This document shows positions 1 to 11,081 of a stretch of DNA of 64,000 nucleotides, piece by piece. Each line of letters begins with the position of its first letter. The first letter of the stretch is position 1. Position numbers and translations under genes: made by a program. The DNA comes from Megaustenia siamemsis (taxonomy: Eukaryota; Mollusca; Gastropoda; Stylommatophora; Ariophantidae): NCBI GenBank assembly GCA_032433765.1, contig JAVIAB010000092.1, positions 63,916,458 through 63,980,457 of the forward strand, written 5' to 3'. The notes under the pieces were generated by a model that was not told the origin of the DNA, made no database searches, and worked only from the letters and a program-made list of their open reading frames with translations.

Positions 1-149
1 AAACTAGCCAAAGAATGGGCAAAATGACCACAATAAAAACTATCTGTCCAGCCAAGAAATAAAATTTAACATTAAAGGGCAAATCCATTTAAAGAGAAAA
101 CAAAACAATCCAATACAATGAGGGGAAAATATTAACAACTATCAAGGAA

Positions 150-858
150 ATCAAAATGACTGTATGAATATCAAAAAGACTAAAACTATGATCATAAACA
201 AAGAAGATACTCAAAACCCACAAGTGAATATCAAAATAGAAGAAATAGACCTGGAGACAGTTCAGAACTACAACTACCTTGGACATACTATAACCAGTGA
301 TAGAAAATATACAACTGAAATAAACAAAAGAATAGGAATGGCAAAAAGTAATTTTAATGTCATGAAGAACATACTAACATCAAAACAAATAACACCAGGG
401 CTAAAACTAAGAATAGCAAAATGTTACATCTTCTCAATATTCCTATATGGTGCAGAAACATGTATATTAGACAAGAAAGCAGAACAGAGAATTGAAGCCT
501 TTGAAATGTGGATATATAGAAGAATAGGTAGAATTGGATGGAAGGAAAAGAAAACAAACGATGAAGTCTTAAAACAACTAAAAATGAAAAGAATCTACTA
601 AGCACAATTCAAACAAGACAAGTGAGATTTTTGGGCCATGTTAAAAGACACAACAGCCTACTAAAAGTAATCCTGGAGGGGAAAATACAAGATAAAAGAG
701 GCAGAGGCAGACCAAGACTAACATGGACGAGTAACATCAAAAGATGGACAAATCAGCCTATGACAACCTGCACCATCAAAGCAAGAGACAGAGCAGAATG
801 GCACTCCATGGTAGCCAACCTTCGTTGCGGAGACTGCACTCGATGATGATGATCAAGG
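150..858 (+). mobile_element. LINE family B fragment (RT C-terminal part, 3' end)
   Basis: Two reading frames, 164-601 and 622-846, together cover the post-catalytic part of a non-LTR reverse transcriptase. Visible signs are a YLGHTITSD segment, the FLYGAET core, the FEMWIYRRIGRIGW segment and the family B terminal block GRGRPRLTWTSNIKRW ending near CGDCTR. A frame break at about 600 separates the two parts. The copy ends in a short GATGAT run, the tail seen at other family B copies here (8182, 20984). The catalytic YADD region is missing, so it is 5'-truncated and dead. Sequence 1-149 may be a decayed continuation. Confidence 0.85.
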
Positions 859-1122
859 AAAGACCAAGTTATCATATTCTGCCTCTAAACTGGTTACACC
901 AGAATGAGGCATAAATTGTACTCCTAGATCAAGATAGGTACTTAGTTTGGTACATAAGTATCACCAGTCTTGATAATGGTAATTTCTACTTTGTTAGATA
1001 TTGAGGAATGGAAAAAAGTGTTTAGAATTTTTGCTACAATGTGATAACTTATACTGAAACAAAAAAATTAATAGATTAATATTTCAACAGTGTCCTTGAT
1101 GTTAAAGAAAATGTTTGATTAC
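859..1122. other. Presumed INTS14 intron 3 sequence, nothing else seen
   Basis: AT-rich sequence between the LINE B tail and exon 3. I looked on the minus strand for the block that should follow exon 3 in INTS14 and did not find it. It is therefore probably intronic. Confidence 0.4.
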
Positions 1123-1379
1123 TTAAAAGTAATAGCTCCATCCAGTGTGAAAAGTTCTCCGCCCTGTTGCCCAGCATCTATCAACTTTTGGTAGTAAGGT
1201 AAAGCACTGCGAACATCAGCATCATTAGGATTGCCAATAACAACAACATGCAGCTTGCAGGGAAACTGATATGGTAGAGGGAATTTCTCATCAGTCGACT
1301 GCCTGGTATCTAGAGTCTGAAGTGACCTTTTCAGGGATCCAGCTCCAACACCAAGACTGCCATCAGTTATCAAAATGAC
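1123..1379 (-). CDS. INTS14: INTS14 (VWA9) coding exon 3, residues 111-195
   Basis: The exon reads V-I-L-I-T-D-G and continues through FPLPYQFPCKLHVV and the GELFTLDG block. It matches the end of the N-terminal von Willebrand A domain of Integrator subunit 14 as I know it from insects and vertebrates. The acceptor is TGTAG at 1384-1380. The proposed donor is GTAATC at 1122-1117, which leaves the Lys codon split after two bases (257 nt, phase 2). The next exon was not found between 1 and 1122 and is presumably outside the window. Splice ends are inferred from homology and GT/AG consensus. Confidence 0.85.
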
Positions 1380-2104
1380 CTACAGAATGAGTTGAGAATA
1401 CACTGCAAGAATGAATGTTTGAAATTCTTGAGAACATATATAAATGGATATATCAAATATATTTATGAGTCTTATTTAATGTCATACTGCTTTTCTTTTT
1501 AAAATATTTTACCTTAAATATGTTCAAATATATAATTATAAAGCAGTATATTTTACTTGTTTAGTCAAACTTTTGCATCCAGCTCATCTAGTGCCCAACT
1601 CTACTTACAGCCAGAATTTCCAGACATATCTATCATATATTATCCACCGACACATCCCTAAGACATCCATCTTTCTGATGCCAGACTTCACTTTAATTCA
1701 AAGTGTTCTCAGAAAGTCTCCCAGACTGTAATTTACGTGATATAACCACTTGATATACTTGTGCAAAAAATATGAAAGTCAGCGCTCCCAAAGTGTGCTA
1801 AGTCTGTATTTCATTTGACACGTTACTGTCTACACATGGTTAACTTCTCACACCACTTCTGACCTCATGTATGGGCCACACTGCAATCAGTATGATGGTT
1901 GACAAATTTGAGAAATTCAAGCAATGTGTTTCTGTCAAATTTTGCATGAAACCTGGTAGAAAGACTCTCAAAATGGTTCTTCAGACCTCTGGCAAACATC
2001 CTTGAACATAATCAATTAAGTAAAAGTTTAATGTAAATTAACAATAGCAATAAAAATATAATTTTGAATGTTGAACAATATTCATTATATTACACAATAT
2101 ATTG
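1380..2104. other. INTS14 intron 2, left part
   Basis: AT-rich intronic sequence with no reading frame or repeat family that I recognise. The rest of the intron holds a LINE A fragment. Confidence 0.5.
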
Positions 2105-2560
2105 TTGAAAGTTGAACGCATTCGAAAATAAATGTCTAAGGAAAATACTTGGTATAGCATGGAACAAATTCAAAACAAACGAGGAAATTAGAGAAATCGC
2201 CAATCAACCACTAATATCTTCAGTAATAAAGAAAAGACAATGGTCATATGTTGGACATGTGATGAGAAGAGATAATAACCGAATAGCAAAGCAAGCCCTC
2301 ATATGGGAAACAACAGGTAAAAGAAAAAGAGGAAGACCCAGGGAGACACTGAGAAGAACATTGATGAGAGAGGCAAGAGCAGCAGGAATCGGCTCCCTCA
2401 ATGAGATAGAACTGCTTGCACAAAACAGAGACAGATGGCGAGATTTGATAAAATATCTTTAAAAGAAAACTGCTAGAACAAAAAATTCATATAGGAGAAG
2501 GTGTATCTTGGTCTATGCCCTATGGGCCGGTTACGGCTCGAAAGGTCAATAGATAAAAAT
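2105..2560 (+). mobile_element. LINE family A 3' fragment within INTS14 intron 2
   Basis: The ORF at 2112-2462 is the C-terminal tail of the same retrotransposon as the copy at 22314-23260. Shared landmarks are LNAFENKCLRKILG, SYVGHVMRRDNNRIAKQA, KRKRGRPRETLRRTLM and WRDLIKYL. The 3'UTR ends in GGTCAATAGATA with no long GATA tail. It is antisense to the host gene and too 5'-truncated to be mobile. No convincing target duplication was found. Confidence 0.85.
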
Positions 2561-2837
2561 ATAATGGAAACAGCACAATAGATCAATATACCAGATTGTA
2601 CTGAAAGGTAATATTTTAAGATGGTAAAAATATATTGTAATCTATTTTCAAATAAATCTTGATCTCTTAGATTGCATCCATGAGGTGGTTCACAAAACAA
2701 ACTGACCTGCCTAACCATTTAAATAATGACACGTAGCAGAAAAAGAAGATTAATCTTGACATGATATAATTTAATTAAAAAAAAATGTATGGGAACAGTT
2801 TCAAAAAGTAATTTTATGTATTACAACATATTCGTAC

Positions 2838-3005
2838 CTGACATGAACTGTGGTTCCATTCATCTGTGATAACAGTCTTAATTCCATTCAGTACAGTTTC
2901 TATACATGTTTTACTGAATGCTTCTACTTTGTTGAGGGCTGCCCTAATTAAACTGTAATCTCTTGTAAATGTAGAAAGCTGTTCCCATAGATAACTAAAT
3001 GCAAT
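2838..3005 (-). CDS. INTS14: INTS14 (VWA9) coding exon 2, residues 55-110
   Basis: This 168-nt exon in phase 0 starts at I-A-F-S-Y-L-W-E after the acceptor TTTGCAG and ends at S-S-C-Q before the donor GTACGA. It includes the FTRDY motif, which lies where the MIDAS threonine of the VWA fold is expected. The hydrophobic and charged pattern follows INTS14 through the segment preceding the CQV(V/I)L strand. Joining it to exons 1 and 3 keeps one uninterrupted frame. Intron 1 (3006-3439) is 434 bp and intron 2 (1380-2837) is 1,458 bp. Confidence 0.88.
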
Positions 3006-3439
3006 CTGCAAATTACATAAGATCAACAGTTTTGAACTTGACATAAGACGAAAGATGAATTTATTATTGCAAATGTCACTTTTATCAAAATTTTTCTTTT
3101 TAATATAATCATCTTAAAACAAACATTAAATGCCAAACTAACAATATCAGAAGAGAAAATCCTCAAGCCCTTTATTTTATTCTTACAAAGTCAAGTTGGA
3201 AAACTAAAAAGGAAAACAAATGCTTGATATAAATGGTAAACCAGGAAGAAACTTTTCATCCATAAATATGAGATCATTTATAATTAATGTACCCTACATA
3301 TGTATATTGAACATGTTATTTGTGTGATACAAGCTCTTAAGTTTTATAAAAACAACAAGACATGTTTTAATTAAAAATTACTAACAATCTGAATTAAAAA
3401 TAGAAGCAAATCAAAAGAATATGTAACACATATACTCAC
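3006..3439. other. INTS14 intron 1
   Basis: 434-bp AT-rich intron bounded by GTGAGT at 3439-3434 and TTTGCAG at 3012-3006 on the minus strand. I see no other feature in it. Confidence 0.75.
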
Positions 3440-3601
3440 AAGAGATACAAACTCTAGTTTGTAAGAGCTGCTTAAATAGTCAAGGAAAGAACTGATCCCA
3501 TGATTAGCAAGATGTTTTCTTTGATACTCCTCAGTTACATCTGGTAGCAAAACAGGCCGTGACATTGAGAGGGAAACATCTAATGCTATTACTGTAGGCA
3601 T
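3440..3601 (-). CDS. INTS14: INTS14 (VWA9) coding exon 1, residues 1-54
   Basis: INTS14 is a subunit of the nuclear Integrator complex, which cleaves snRNA 3' ends and attenuates RNA polymerase II transcripts. It pairs with INTS13 and INTS10 in a nucleic-acid-binding module. The exon begins MPTVIALDVSLSMSRP; residues 8-12 form the D-x-S-x-S MIDAS metal-site motif of the VWA domain, intact here. It continues through EYQRKHL and YKLEFVSL to the donor GTGAGT at 3439-3434. Start choice: MPT(V/L) at the N-terminus is shared by INTS14 orthologues. A CTACAG three bases upstream of ATG could be an acceptor, so the 5'UTR may sit in another exon. The three exons give 195 residues of a protein usually about 500 long. 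Confidence 0.9.
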
Positions 3602-3974
3602 TCTCTGTAGCCTTAAAGAAATATTTTACATTTTTACTTTAGAACAACAAATGGGATACACATGAGTATTATATTGTATTGTTAGCATTTTCTAAGAAAA
3701 TTAAAAAATTAAAAAACTGATAAAACATGATGTCAACATCTGTGATAGACTATAATTTAGTGACCAAATAAAGAAAGGATTAAGTCAAATTTATTATTTT
3801 AAAAAATGACCATTGCTAAGGGAATTTGCACTCCACTGCTAGTGAATGAGCACCCCATTGCTAAATGCCAGTAAACAACATAAACAAAAGAGATGCTGAG
3901 GTAACAACTATGAGGTGGGGGTGCATGATATTAATATACTGGTGCAAAAAGTGATGAAAGTCCACCTAAGAAGC

Positions 3975-3975
<1 letters not shown>
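3602..3975. other. Region upstream of the INTS14 start, no element assigned
   Basis: AT-rich. It may contain the 5'UTR or a first intron, because a CTACAG acceptor-like site precedes the ATG. No promoter motif stands out by eye. Confidence 0.3.

Positions 3976-4029
<54 letters not shown>
3976..4029. repeat. (AT)n microsatellite
   Basis: A run of alternating TA broken once by a TT/TA slip near 3999. Confidence 0.95.
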
Positions 4030-4033
<4 letters not shown>

Positions 4034-4329
4034 CTGATGAATTTTTACTTTACATCAGACAAAAATATAAACATAAAATTGTATGTGACAACTTCAGTAA
4101 ATCAGAATGAGGACAGCATAAAATAATTATTAAGTATTATCATTTATAAGGGTATCAACCACACTTACTGGCCTTCATCTGTGCTAAAAAAAATTTAAAA
4201 CTAAATTAAACAACATTTTTAAAATTACTACTACCATGGCACCTGTAGTCTATTCTATACTTATTTGTCTAACTTAACTAGTAACTTATGACTTATAAGT
4301 AAGCCAGTCTAGCTAAAATTAATTTAAAT

Positions 4330-5115
4330 AAATAAAGTATCGTTCTATTCTACTTCTTGCCGTAGGCGTCACAGCCTTAAATCAATGATGTGTTTTCTAT
4401 CAAGGGCACTTTCTGTGGCTTGGTATATAATGATATTGTATTGTAACTATTCTGTTATTATGTTGTAAATTCCCTCAATGCATCTTCTTCTTGGTCAAAT
4501 CTTTATATCTGGATTGTTACATTTATTGTTATAAACTCTTGACGCTGCTGCTGAGGAGTTCGTGCGCATGTATGTTCAAACTGCTTTAATTTTTGTCTCT
4601 CTATGTATATGATTACTGGTAAAACTCCAATGGTGTTTCTGATTTCATTGTTCTTTACATAATCTCTTCATTTCAGTTTTTCTCTCTTGATTTTTAGTCA
4701 GAGTCCATGTCTGACATTGATAGCAAAGAGTTGGAATGAAGATAGAGTTTATCAAGTTCTTATTTGTTTCTATTGAGATATCAGGATGCTTTAAAATTGG
4801 TGAAATTTTGTATGTACCTTTGTTAGCACTTTGAATCTTGCTTCCATCTCTCTGCTAAGACTGTCAGAATGCTACCCAGATAATTTTATTTGAATTCTAA
4901 AACTTGCTTTAATTTTTAATTGTCTATTGAGATGATAATGTTTCTTGGTGCTCTACTTATGTGCATGATTTCAGTTTTGTCTACTTTTGTCTTCATATTG
5001 TGCTGATAGATATTTTTTTTGCAATAAATTTGTATATATGATTGTTGATGTTCTTCTGTTTTGTATATCAGACATTGATCATAAGCAAAGAGCAGTTCAT
5101 TTATTTATAAAGTAT
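4330..5115 (-). mobile_element. LINE family D, decayed RT C-terminal half
   Basis: The minus strand, read across several frame breaks, gives an LLFAYDQ (decayed FADD) catalytic-box remnant, a NMKTKVDKTEIM segment, NYLGSIL, and SIFIPTLCYQ-like and QTWTLT-like segments. The last two also occur in the family D copy at 8417-9026. Many stops and indels mark it as old. The boundaries are estimates. Confidence 0.7.
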
Positions 5116-5186
5116 GTTAGTACATAATTATTTTACAAGTAATATAATACTTTATTATTATAGCAGTTACAGTTAACTCACTTTAA

Positions 5187-5850
5187 TATATCTATCTATC
5201 TATTGACCTTTTGAGCCGTAGACAGCCCATAGGGCATAGACCCAGATACTCTTTCTCTTATCTAAATTTTTTTTTCAAGCAGCTTTCAATCCATTCTAAA
5301 GATATTTTATCAAATCTCGCCATTTGTCTCTGTTGTGTGCAAGCAACTCTATCTCACTGAGAAAGCCGATTCCTGCTGCTCTTGCTTCTCTCATTAATGT
5401 TCTTCTCAGCGTCTCTCTGGGTCGTCCTATTTTCCTCTTACCTGTTGTTGCCCACATGAGGGCTTGCTTGGTTATTCGGTTATTATCTCTCCTTATCACA
5501 TGTCCACCATATAACCATCATCTTTTCTTGACCACTGAAGATATTAGTGGTTGATTGGCGATTTATCTAATTTCTTCATTTGTTTTGAATTGTTTCCACG
5601 CTATACCAAGTATTTTCCTTAGGCATTTATTTTCAAATGCGTTCAACTTTGTTTCTATGTCTCTTGTTGTTTTCCAGCTCTCACATGTAAACGTAAAGGT
5701 AGATAGTACATTTGATTTGAATAATCATAAAATAGTCTTGTGTTTGTGCTTATGAGTTTTGATTTCAAGGCTTCTGAAAGATATTGCTGCTTTAGCTATT
5801 CTGATTTCTTTACTTGTTTTTATTATACTATTATTATTTTTACTAAATAG
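5187..5850 (-). mobile_element. LINE family A fragment, minus strand
   Basis: The minus-strand ORF 5296-5499 (RRDNNRITKQALMWATTG to WRDLIKYL) plus upstream frames is a diverged relative of the 22314-23260 element. Its 3'UTR at 5203-5290 runs into a short TATC run (5188-5202), the reverse complement of the GATA tail. Upstream the frame is broken near 5560 and fades out around 5850. Confidence 0.85.
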
Positions 5851-7295
5851 TTACTAGTATATATACAAATATAATAAAGTGATTTAATTCACTGTCACTC
5901 AGTCACTGATACTCTACTCTCAAAAAAGTAACTCAGGTCTAAAATCTAAGACTAACTTTTAAGATTAAGTACTAAGTGAAGTGATGTCTTAGTTTTAGCT
6001 TAGCTAGTATCGTAACTCTATCTAATCAAACGTTTAAGTCTGTCTTTAAAAAAGGATAATAAATAAGGTGTCACCATTGACTCCCTCCTAGCGCCAGCGG
6101 TAGTCAGCAGCCTTCTAATGGCTAATAAATAAATGAACTGTTCTTAAAATAGTAATTTACGAATTTAGCATTGGAAATTATTTCTGCTAAATAAGTGATC
6201 TCCCTGATTGATTACATGTCTTAGAATATTGAATTATTGTATCAAGTCTTGCTTATAGTTATACTTTACTTTCATTTCTTCAACAAGGTTTAGGGTTAAC
6301 GGTTAAGGTTAAGTGTTAATGTTAACCTTAGCCAGGGATCTTCTAATGACAGATTCCAGACTCTGGACCAGAGCGACTGAAGAAAGTGCAAGGCATTGGA
6401 AAGGGACGTTACTCCGAGCCGAAACAATTTATGAATTTGGGACGCTAAATTAAAACTCCTACAATTACCGACTGTAGTTGATACAACACTGATGCTGATG
6501 ATTATGATAATTCGAATCGGACACGTGTGATCAATCAGAAGTCTGAGAGAGTAGACTAGATTGAGATCACTCGTCAGAAATTACCAAAGTCTAGTCTAAA
6601 CTTTAGTATTTAGTTAATTTAGTCTAAGTCTAAAGTAAAAGTTCTTAGTCTTAGTTCTTTCACTTTCTACTATCTTAGTAAAATGAGTTCCTTTCTTCTA
6701 CAGAGTACAGTTGCAATGTTCAATTGTGTGTTGAACATTGAAACTTAGACCTGAGGCGAGAGTAAAGGAACAGTTGAGTATGGTATGAGTAATTTAATGA
6801 GAAATATAAACAATATTTAATTTAACTTTTAATAATCAAAAATAAAATTAATTAATTTATAATTATTGAAAATCACTTAATCAGAATAATAATTGTGTTA
6901 CTCACTTGAGTTCATAATTATACGTTTGTTAAATATTATTTTAAGACTCATTGAAATGGTAAGAGTCATATGCATGCCTTCCTTGTTCCTGTTTTTAAAC
7001 TTCGTATCTTATCGAGCCTTATTACATGTTACAGTATGAAGGCCGCCATGTTGACCTGATAAATAAATCACCGAAAAAACTGTCTGAAACGAAATAAACT
7101 ATAATTCTTACACGCTAATACTGAGAGAGAAAAAGGGCGATGGAGGTAAAAAATAATCCAAAAACAGTGTTATGTTCCAATGTTAAATTTTCAGAACATA
7201 TGAAGAAGTGATGAGAAATGTAAGACAAAAATAAACAAAAAAAGGATTGGTTGGAAGTATTTTTTTTTTTAACATGACATGTATACTCACATCAC
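5851..7295. other. Unassigned AT-rich stretch
   Basis: No gene or TE family recognised. It contains imperfect CTAAGTCTA/CTTAGTCTTA-type runs (5930-6060 and 6590-6660) and a degenerate TTAGGG/GGTTAA-like patch at 6288-6330. It ends in a poly-T run near 7260. Confidence 0.4.
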
Positions 7296-7299
7296 AGCA

Positions 7300-7600
7300 A
7301 ATAACGCTGAGAGAAGAAATAGAATACGTATTTATCTGCAAGCTATAAACGGAGAAGACGCTAGAAGAGCACCGATGGCGTGCTAAGAATGAACGATAGA
7401 AGAATTCTGCGCCAAGACTTCATATGGACACCGGATTGCCAAAAGAAATTTTAAGAACATTTAGAGAGAAATGGGGAGGGGGTGCTCAATTATGAAGGGG
7501 GAAAGAAGCTAAAGAGACCTACATGATCTAGCAGTGAATCGTCAAACATGGCGAGTTAAGATATCTGTCTTCGGCCACGAGAGGAACTAACTAAAACAAA
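7300..7600 (+). mobile_element. Decayed LINE 3' fragment (family E)
   Basis: Broken frames contain the RT-terminal signature ILRTFREKW followed by NRQTWRV and FGHERN, the usual end of a retrotransposon family whose proteins finish in an (R/K)W(R/K) block. There is no intact frame and only homology by eye. Confidence 0.45.
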
Positions 7601-7624
7601 TAACATCATAACTAAACCCCGATA

Positions 7625-7905
7625 GTAAAGTGTTACTTCTATTCAACATTTCTGTATGATGCAGAAACATGGATATTTAATAAGAAAAGAGATGAACAAA
7701 TTGAAGATCATGAAATGTGGTTTTATAGGATTATAAAAAGAATTGTTGGACAGAGAAGAAAATCAACAATAAAGCTTTGAAATAGCTTAATATTAAGAAA
7801 AGCTATTTAACACAATTCGAGCAAGACACATGCAATTTTAAGAACATGTAAAAAGACACATTAGTTTATGACAAACATCTTGGAGGGAAAATACGAGGTA
7901 AGCGT
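7625..7905 (+). mobile_element. Decayed LINE family B fragment
   Basis: The peptide FLYDAETWIFNKKRDEQI and the following EMWFYRIIKRI block mirror FLYGAETCILDKKAEQRI and EMWIYRRIGRI in the copy at 164-601. Stops and indels are frequent, and the GRGRPR terminal block is not preserved. Confidence 0.7.
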
Positions 7906-7999
7906 AATAGTCAACGAATAGGTCAAAGATCACCATCAATGTTACATATATGGTGAATAATAATATATAACGGGCACAATTCTTTATATTTGTTCTGAA

Positions 8000-8165
8000 T
8001 CATTCACTTGTGATTTTATCTCTCAGGTTTCTTGTTATGCGTCTAACATATTTTTATTTCGGTGGTAATTATTTTCCCTGACAGTTGTTGAGTCTAGCGC
8101 TCTTGTCTGACACTGGTAACATAATGTTGGAATAAAGATTATGTACGGTTGTTCATGTTATGTCT
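8000..8165 (-). mobile_element. Decayed LINE family D2 fragment
   Basis: On the minus strand the segment reads IFIPTLCYQCQT followed by a frame-broken stretch akin to CEMRCLRKV of family D. It resembles the D2 pieces at 13665, 14175 and 29290. Confidence 0.55.
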
Positions 8166-8181
8166 GTAGTGAAAGGGAGAA

Positions 8182-8415
8182 ATCATCAACATCATCATCG
8201 AGTGCCTTCTCCGCAACGAAGGTTGGCTATCATGGAGCGTCATTCTGCTCTGTCTCTTGCTTTGATGGTGCAGGTTGTCATAGGCTGATTTGTTCATCTT
8301 TTGATGTTACTCGTCCATGTTAGTCTTGGTCTGCCTCTGCCTCTTTTACCTTGTATTTTCCCCTCCAGGATTACTTTTAGTAGACTGTTGTGTCTTTTAA
8401 CATGGCCCAAAAATC
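8182..8415 (-). mobile_element. LINE family B 3' end, minus strand
   Basis: The minus strand matches the last ~230 bp of the copy at 620-858: FLGHVKRHNSLLKVILEGK, GRGRPRLTWTSNIKR and the CAT/ATG-repeat tail at 8182-8199. It abuts the family D fragment that begins at about 8417 on the other strand. Confidence 0.85.
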
Positions 8416-8416
8416 G

Positions 8417-9026
8417 CGAAGAGGAATTCAAGTATTTAGGCACAATGTTCACAGAAGATGGAAAACTAGACAGAGAAATTGACATGAGAATACAAAAAGC
8501 AAATGCTGTCACATACCAGCTTTCACCATTGCTAAGCATCCAAACATTTCTATGCCAGCTAAACAACAAATGATAAATAGCATTTTCATACCAACTTTGT
8601 GCTATGAAAGTCAAACATGGACCCTTTCTAAATCACATTTAAGAAAGATCAATACATGTGAGATGCGATGCTTGAGAAAAGTAACAAACAACACAAGAAG
8701 AGATAGAATACCAAATGAAACCATAAGAAAACAGGTAGGAACAAAACCCTGCCAAGAATATATAGAACAACAACAACTTAAATGGTTTGGCCACCTGGTC
8801 AGAATGAATTCTTATCAATCACCACCAAGGGCGTTCTTCTCGAAAATGCATGGAAAAAAACCCAAGAGGAAGACCCAGAAGAAGATGGATAGATGCAGTG
8901 ACAGAGACATGTAACAACAAAGGAAAATCACTAATTCAGACAGTTCGAGCAGCTCAAGAACGACAAATGATATAACCACGACACCTTTTAGGTATCAGTG
9001 AGAAGAGAAAAGAAGAAGAAGAAAAA
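8417..9026 (+). mobile_element. LINE family D fragment with (AAG)n tail
   Basis: Frames 8417-8573 and 8552-8914 encode EFKYLGTMFTEDGKLDREI, then SIFIPTLCYESQTWTLSKS, MRCLRKVTNNTRRDRIPNE and WFGHLVRMN. This is the RT connection region and C-terminus. A single frame break near 8545-8560 separates the two parts. The 3' end runs into a GAAGAAGAAG tail at 9001-9026. The catalytic domain is missing. Confidence 0.8.
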
Positions 9027-9033
9027 GGATTGA

Positions 9034-9147
9034 CGACATAGGACAAAAACGTTTTGGGTGAACGAAGCAGAAGATTTTAATGCCATAAAAAAAATTGGTC
9101 TAGCTTCAGTGTTGGATTTCTATGCCATAGAAGAGGAAAGAGATGTT
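9034..9147 (+). pseudogene. Left half of an unidentified ORF interrupted by the palindromic element
   Basis: An open frame of 38 codons follows a TGA at 9031 and ends with the codons GAT GTT, which are also the 6-bp target duplication. It continues in the same phase in the right flank (18778-18912). I do not recognise the protein. It could be an exon, another mobile element or an older viral insertion. It starts right after the LINE D tail, so its upstream part may have been displaced. Confidence 0.4.
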
Positions 9148-9199
9148 AGTAGTATAGGTGGCTGTGAACTCAACAGAAAAGTGGAATAACATGCACCGA

Positions 9200-9258
9200 A
9201 ATACAATAGATTTGGCACCGACTTTGCACCGACTTTGCACCAAAACGGTGCCAAAAAA
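9200..9258. repeat. Outer subterminal GCACC-rich motif (left arm)
   Basis: Short repeats of GACTTTGCACC precede an imperfect inverted pair GGCACC...GGTGCC. The mirror copy lies at 18669-18730. Similar GCACC repeats sit at the inner arm ends (13838-13916 and 14034-14112). Subterminal repeats of this kind can serve as transposase or terminal-protein sites, but that is inference. Confidence 0.6.
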
Positions 9259-9364
9259 AAAAAATTATTTTTTCGAATTCGCGATTTTTTCGAACTTCAT
9301 TATTTTTTTGGGGAAAAATTTTGGGAAAAATTTTTTTTTTGGTGTTCGTCAGTTTGTCGAATCA

Positions 9365-9765
9365 CTGAGAGCTTAACTCAGGTAAATTCAATAGATCGTG
9401 TGCTAATCCGGTGATCGTGTCCAGTGATCGCCTCGCTCGTGTTAGATGAAAATGAAAGAGTATTTTAAAGAGTATGTGAAAGTAAACAGAATTATTTAAA
9501 AAATATGTATTTGTGAAAGTAAACTCAGAATTATTAAAAATAAAAAACAGTCTCCCTTCAGGATTCGAACACGGGTCTACTACGTGACAGGGCAACATGT
9601 AAAAAAAAATGCTGACAAGCAATAACATTGAAAGGTTAGTTTTGTCGAACGGTCTCCTGTGTTTCTGAGAGCTTAACCGCAGGTAAATTCAATAGAGACT
9701 CGGTGCTAATCCAGTGATCGTCGCTCGCTGTGTGTTAGAAATTTGTGAAAGAGTATTTTAAATTC
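9365..9765. repeat. Imperfect direct repeat inside the left arm
   Basis: The block GAGAGCTTAAC..CAGGTAAATTCAATAGA followed by GTGCTAATCC.GTGATCG and GTGAAAGAGTATTTTAAA occurs twice (about 9367-9480 and 9664-9765). The mirror pair is at about 18160-18560 in the right arm. It resembles a duplicated subterminal segment. Confidence 0.7.
9549..9600 (-). other. tRNA-like fragment (left arm)
   Basis: On the minus strand, CCTGTCACG followed by GTGTTCGAATCCTG looks like the anticodon loop (GTC, Asp-like) and T-arm/B-box of a tRNA. The 5' half and a pairing acceptor stem are not evident, so this is at most a fragment or SINE head. Confidence 0.35.
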
Positions 9766-10085
9766 CGTTAGCCAACTCAGGTAGAACCCCGATTGAAAAG
9801 AAAACGGACTTATGTTAAAATAGTAAAATATAAGTGGTCGTGTGTGTTATCGCTACCAATATCATCATGTGTCGTGTAGTAAGGTGTGCTAATATTAAAT
9901 AGTGACGCTCGCTCTTTCTCATTCAATGAAAAGCAAAACAAAATTCTATATTTCACAACTTTATTAATACATCATATATATTACTGTCCGGTCGTTGATA
10001 ATTTTAAGCGTCTGGGTTTCCTCCTCCTGTTTTGGTGGTACTGTTTGTTAAATGTCTATCAAACACGGGTGCATAGGAAGTTTCA

Positions 10086-10328
10086 TTAGCCTTCAAACAC
10101 AACCGCCCTCCATTTTGACAAAACCTTGATCAAAGCTGGAATAGGTAATCGGTGACTTTGCTGAAACATCCTGGGCATCCATACTGGCTGCCGGAGCTGT
10201 CGTCTGATTAACAAGAGTGAGGTCCCCTTGGTTAACAAAAAAGGGCGTGTAGTTGATGTTAGCATAAGCGTTTTCGAGACTGCCTTAACGCCATCTATAG
10301 ACAATGGAACTACCCCCTCTGCCTTCAT
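10086..10328 (-). pseudogene. Unknown ORF, left-arm copy
   Basis: Mirror of the better preserved frame at 17592-17942. The left-arm copy shares the start MKAEGVVPLSIDGVKAVSK, then changes frame at a run of A (10239-10244 region) that is one base shorter than in the right-arm copy. No function recognised. Confidence 0.4.
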
Positions 10329-10700
10329 GTCCTATCATCATCATGTGCCACCCTCAACACCATCACCCCTTCATGTCCTATCATCATCAAGCCACACAAA
10401 GTATCAACCCTTCATGGCCTATCATCATCATGTGCCACCCTCAACACTATCATCATCATGTGCCACCCTCAACACTATCATCATCATGCGCCACCCCCAT
10501 GAAACATCCTGGGCATCCATACTGGCTGCCGGAGCTGTCGTCTGATTAACAAGAGTGAGGTCCCCTTGGTTAACAAAAAAAGGGCGTGTAGTTGATGTTA
10601 GCATAAGCGTTTTCGAGACTGCCTTAACGCCATCTATAGACAATGGAACTACCCCTCTGCCTTCATGTCCTATCATCATCATGTGCCACCCTCAACACCA
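10166..10700. repeat. ~195-bp direct duplication in the left arm
   Basis: The segment beginning AAACATCCTGGGCATCCATA and running through the unknown ORF start to the ATC-rich repeats occurs at 10166-10360 and again at 10501-10700. The right arm has the matching pair (about 17230-17425 and 17570-17765). The duplication therefore predates the inverted arrangement or was copied by gene conversion. Confidence 0.85.
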
Positions 10701-11031
10701 TCACCCCTTCATGTCCTATCATCATCAAGCCACACAAAGTATCAACCCCTTCATGGCCTATCATCATCATGTGCCACCCTCAACACTATCATCATCATGT
10801 GCCACCCTCAACACTATCATCATCATGCGCCACCCCCAACACCATCATCAAACCTTCATATCCCATCATCATCTTGTGCCCTACCATTAAATAGTGACTC
10901 TCTCTCTCTCTCTCTTTCTCTATCGCATATCCAAGCTAACTCAAGTCAAATAAAAATCATCACCAAGCCACACAAATTGACACATCATCATCATAGGCCA
11001 CCCTCAACACTATCATCATCATGTGCCACCC

Positions 11032-11081
<50 letters not shown>

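Noticed and set aside
6288..6330. Interstitial telomere-like GGTTAGGG/GGTTAA patch
   Set aside because: Only a few degenerate units with no consistent TTAGG or TTAGGG period.
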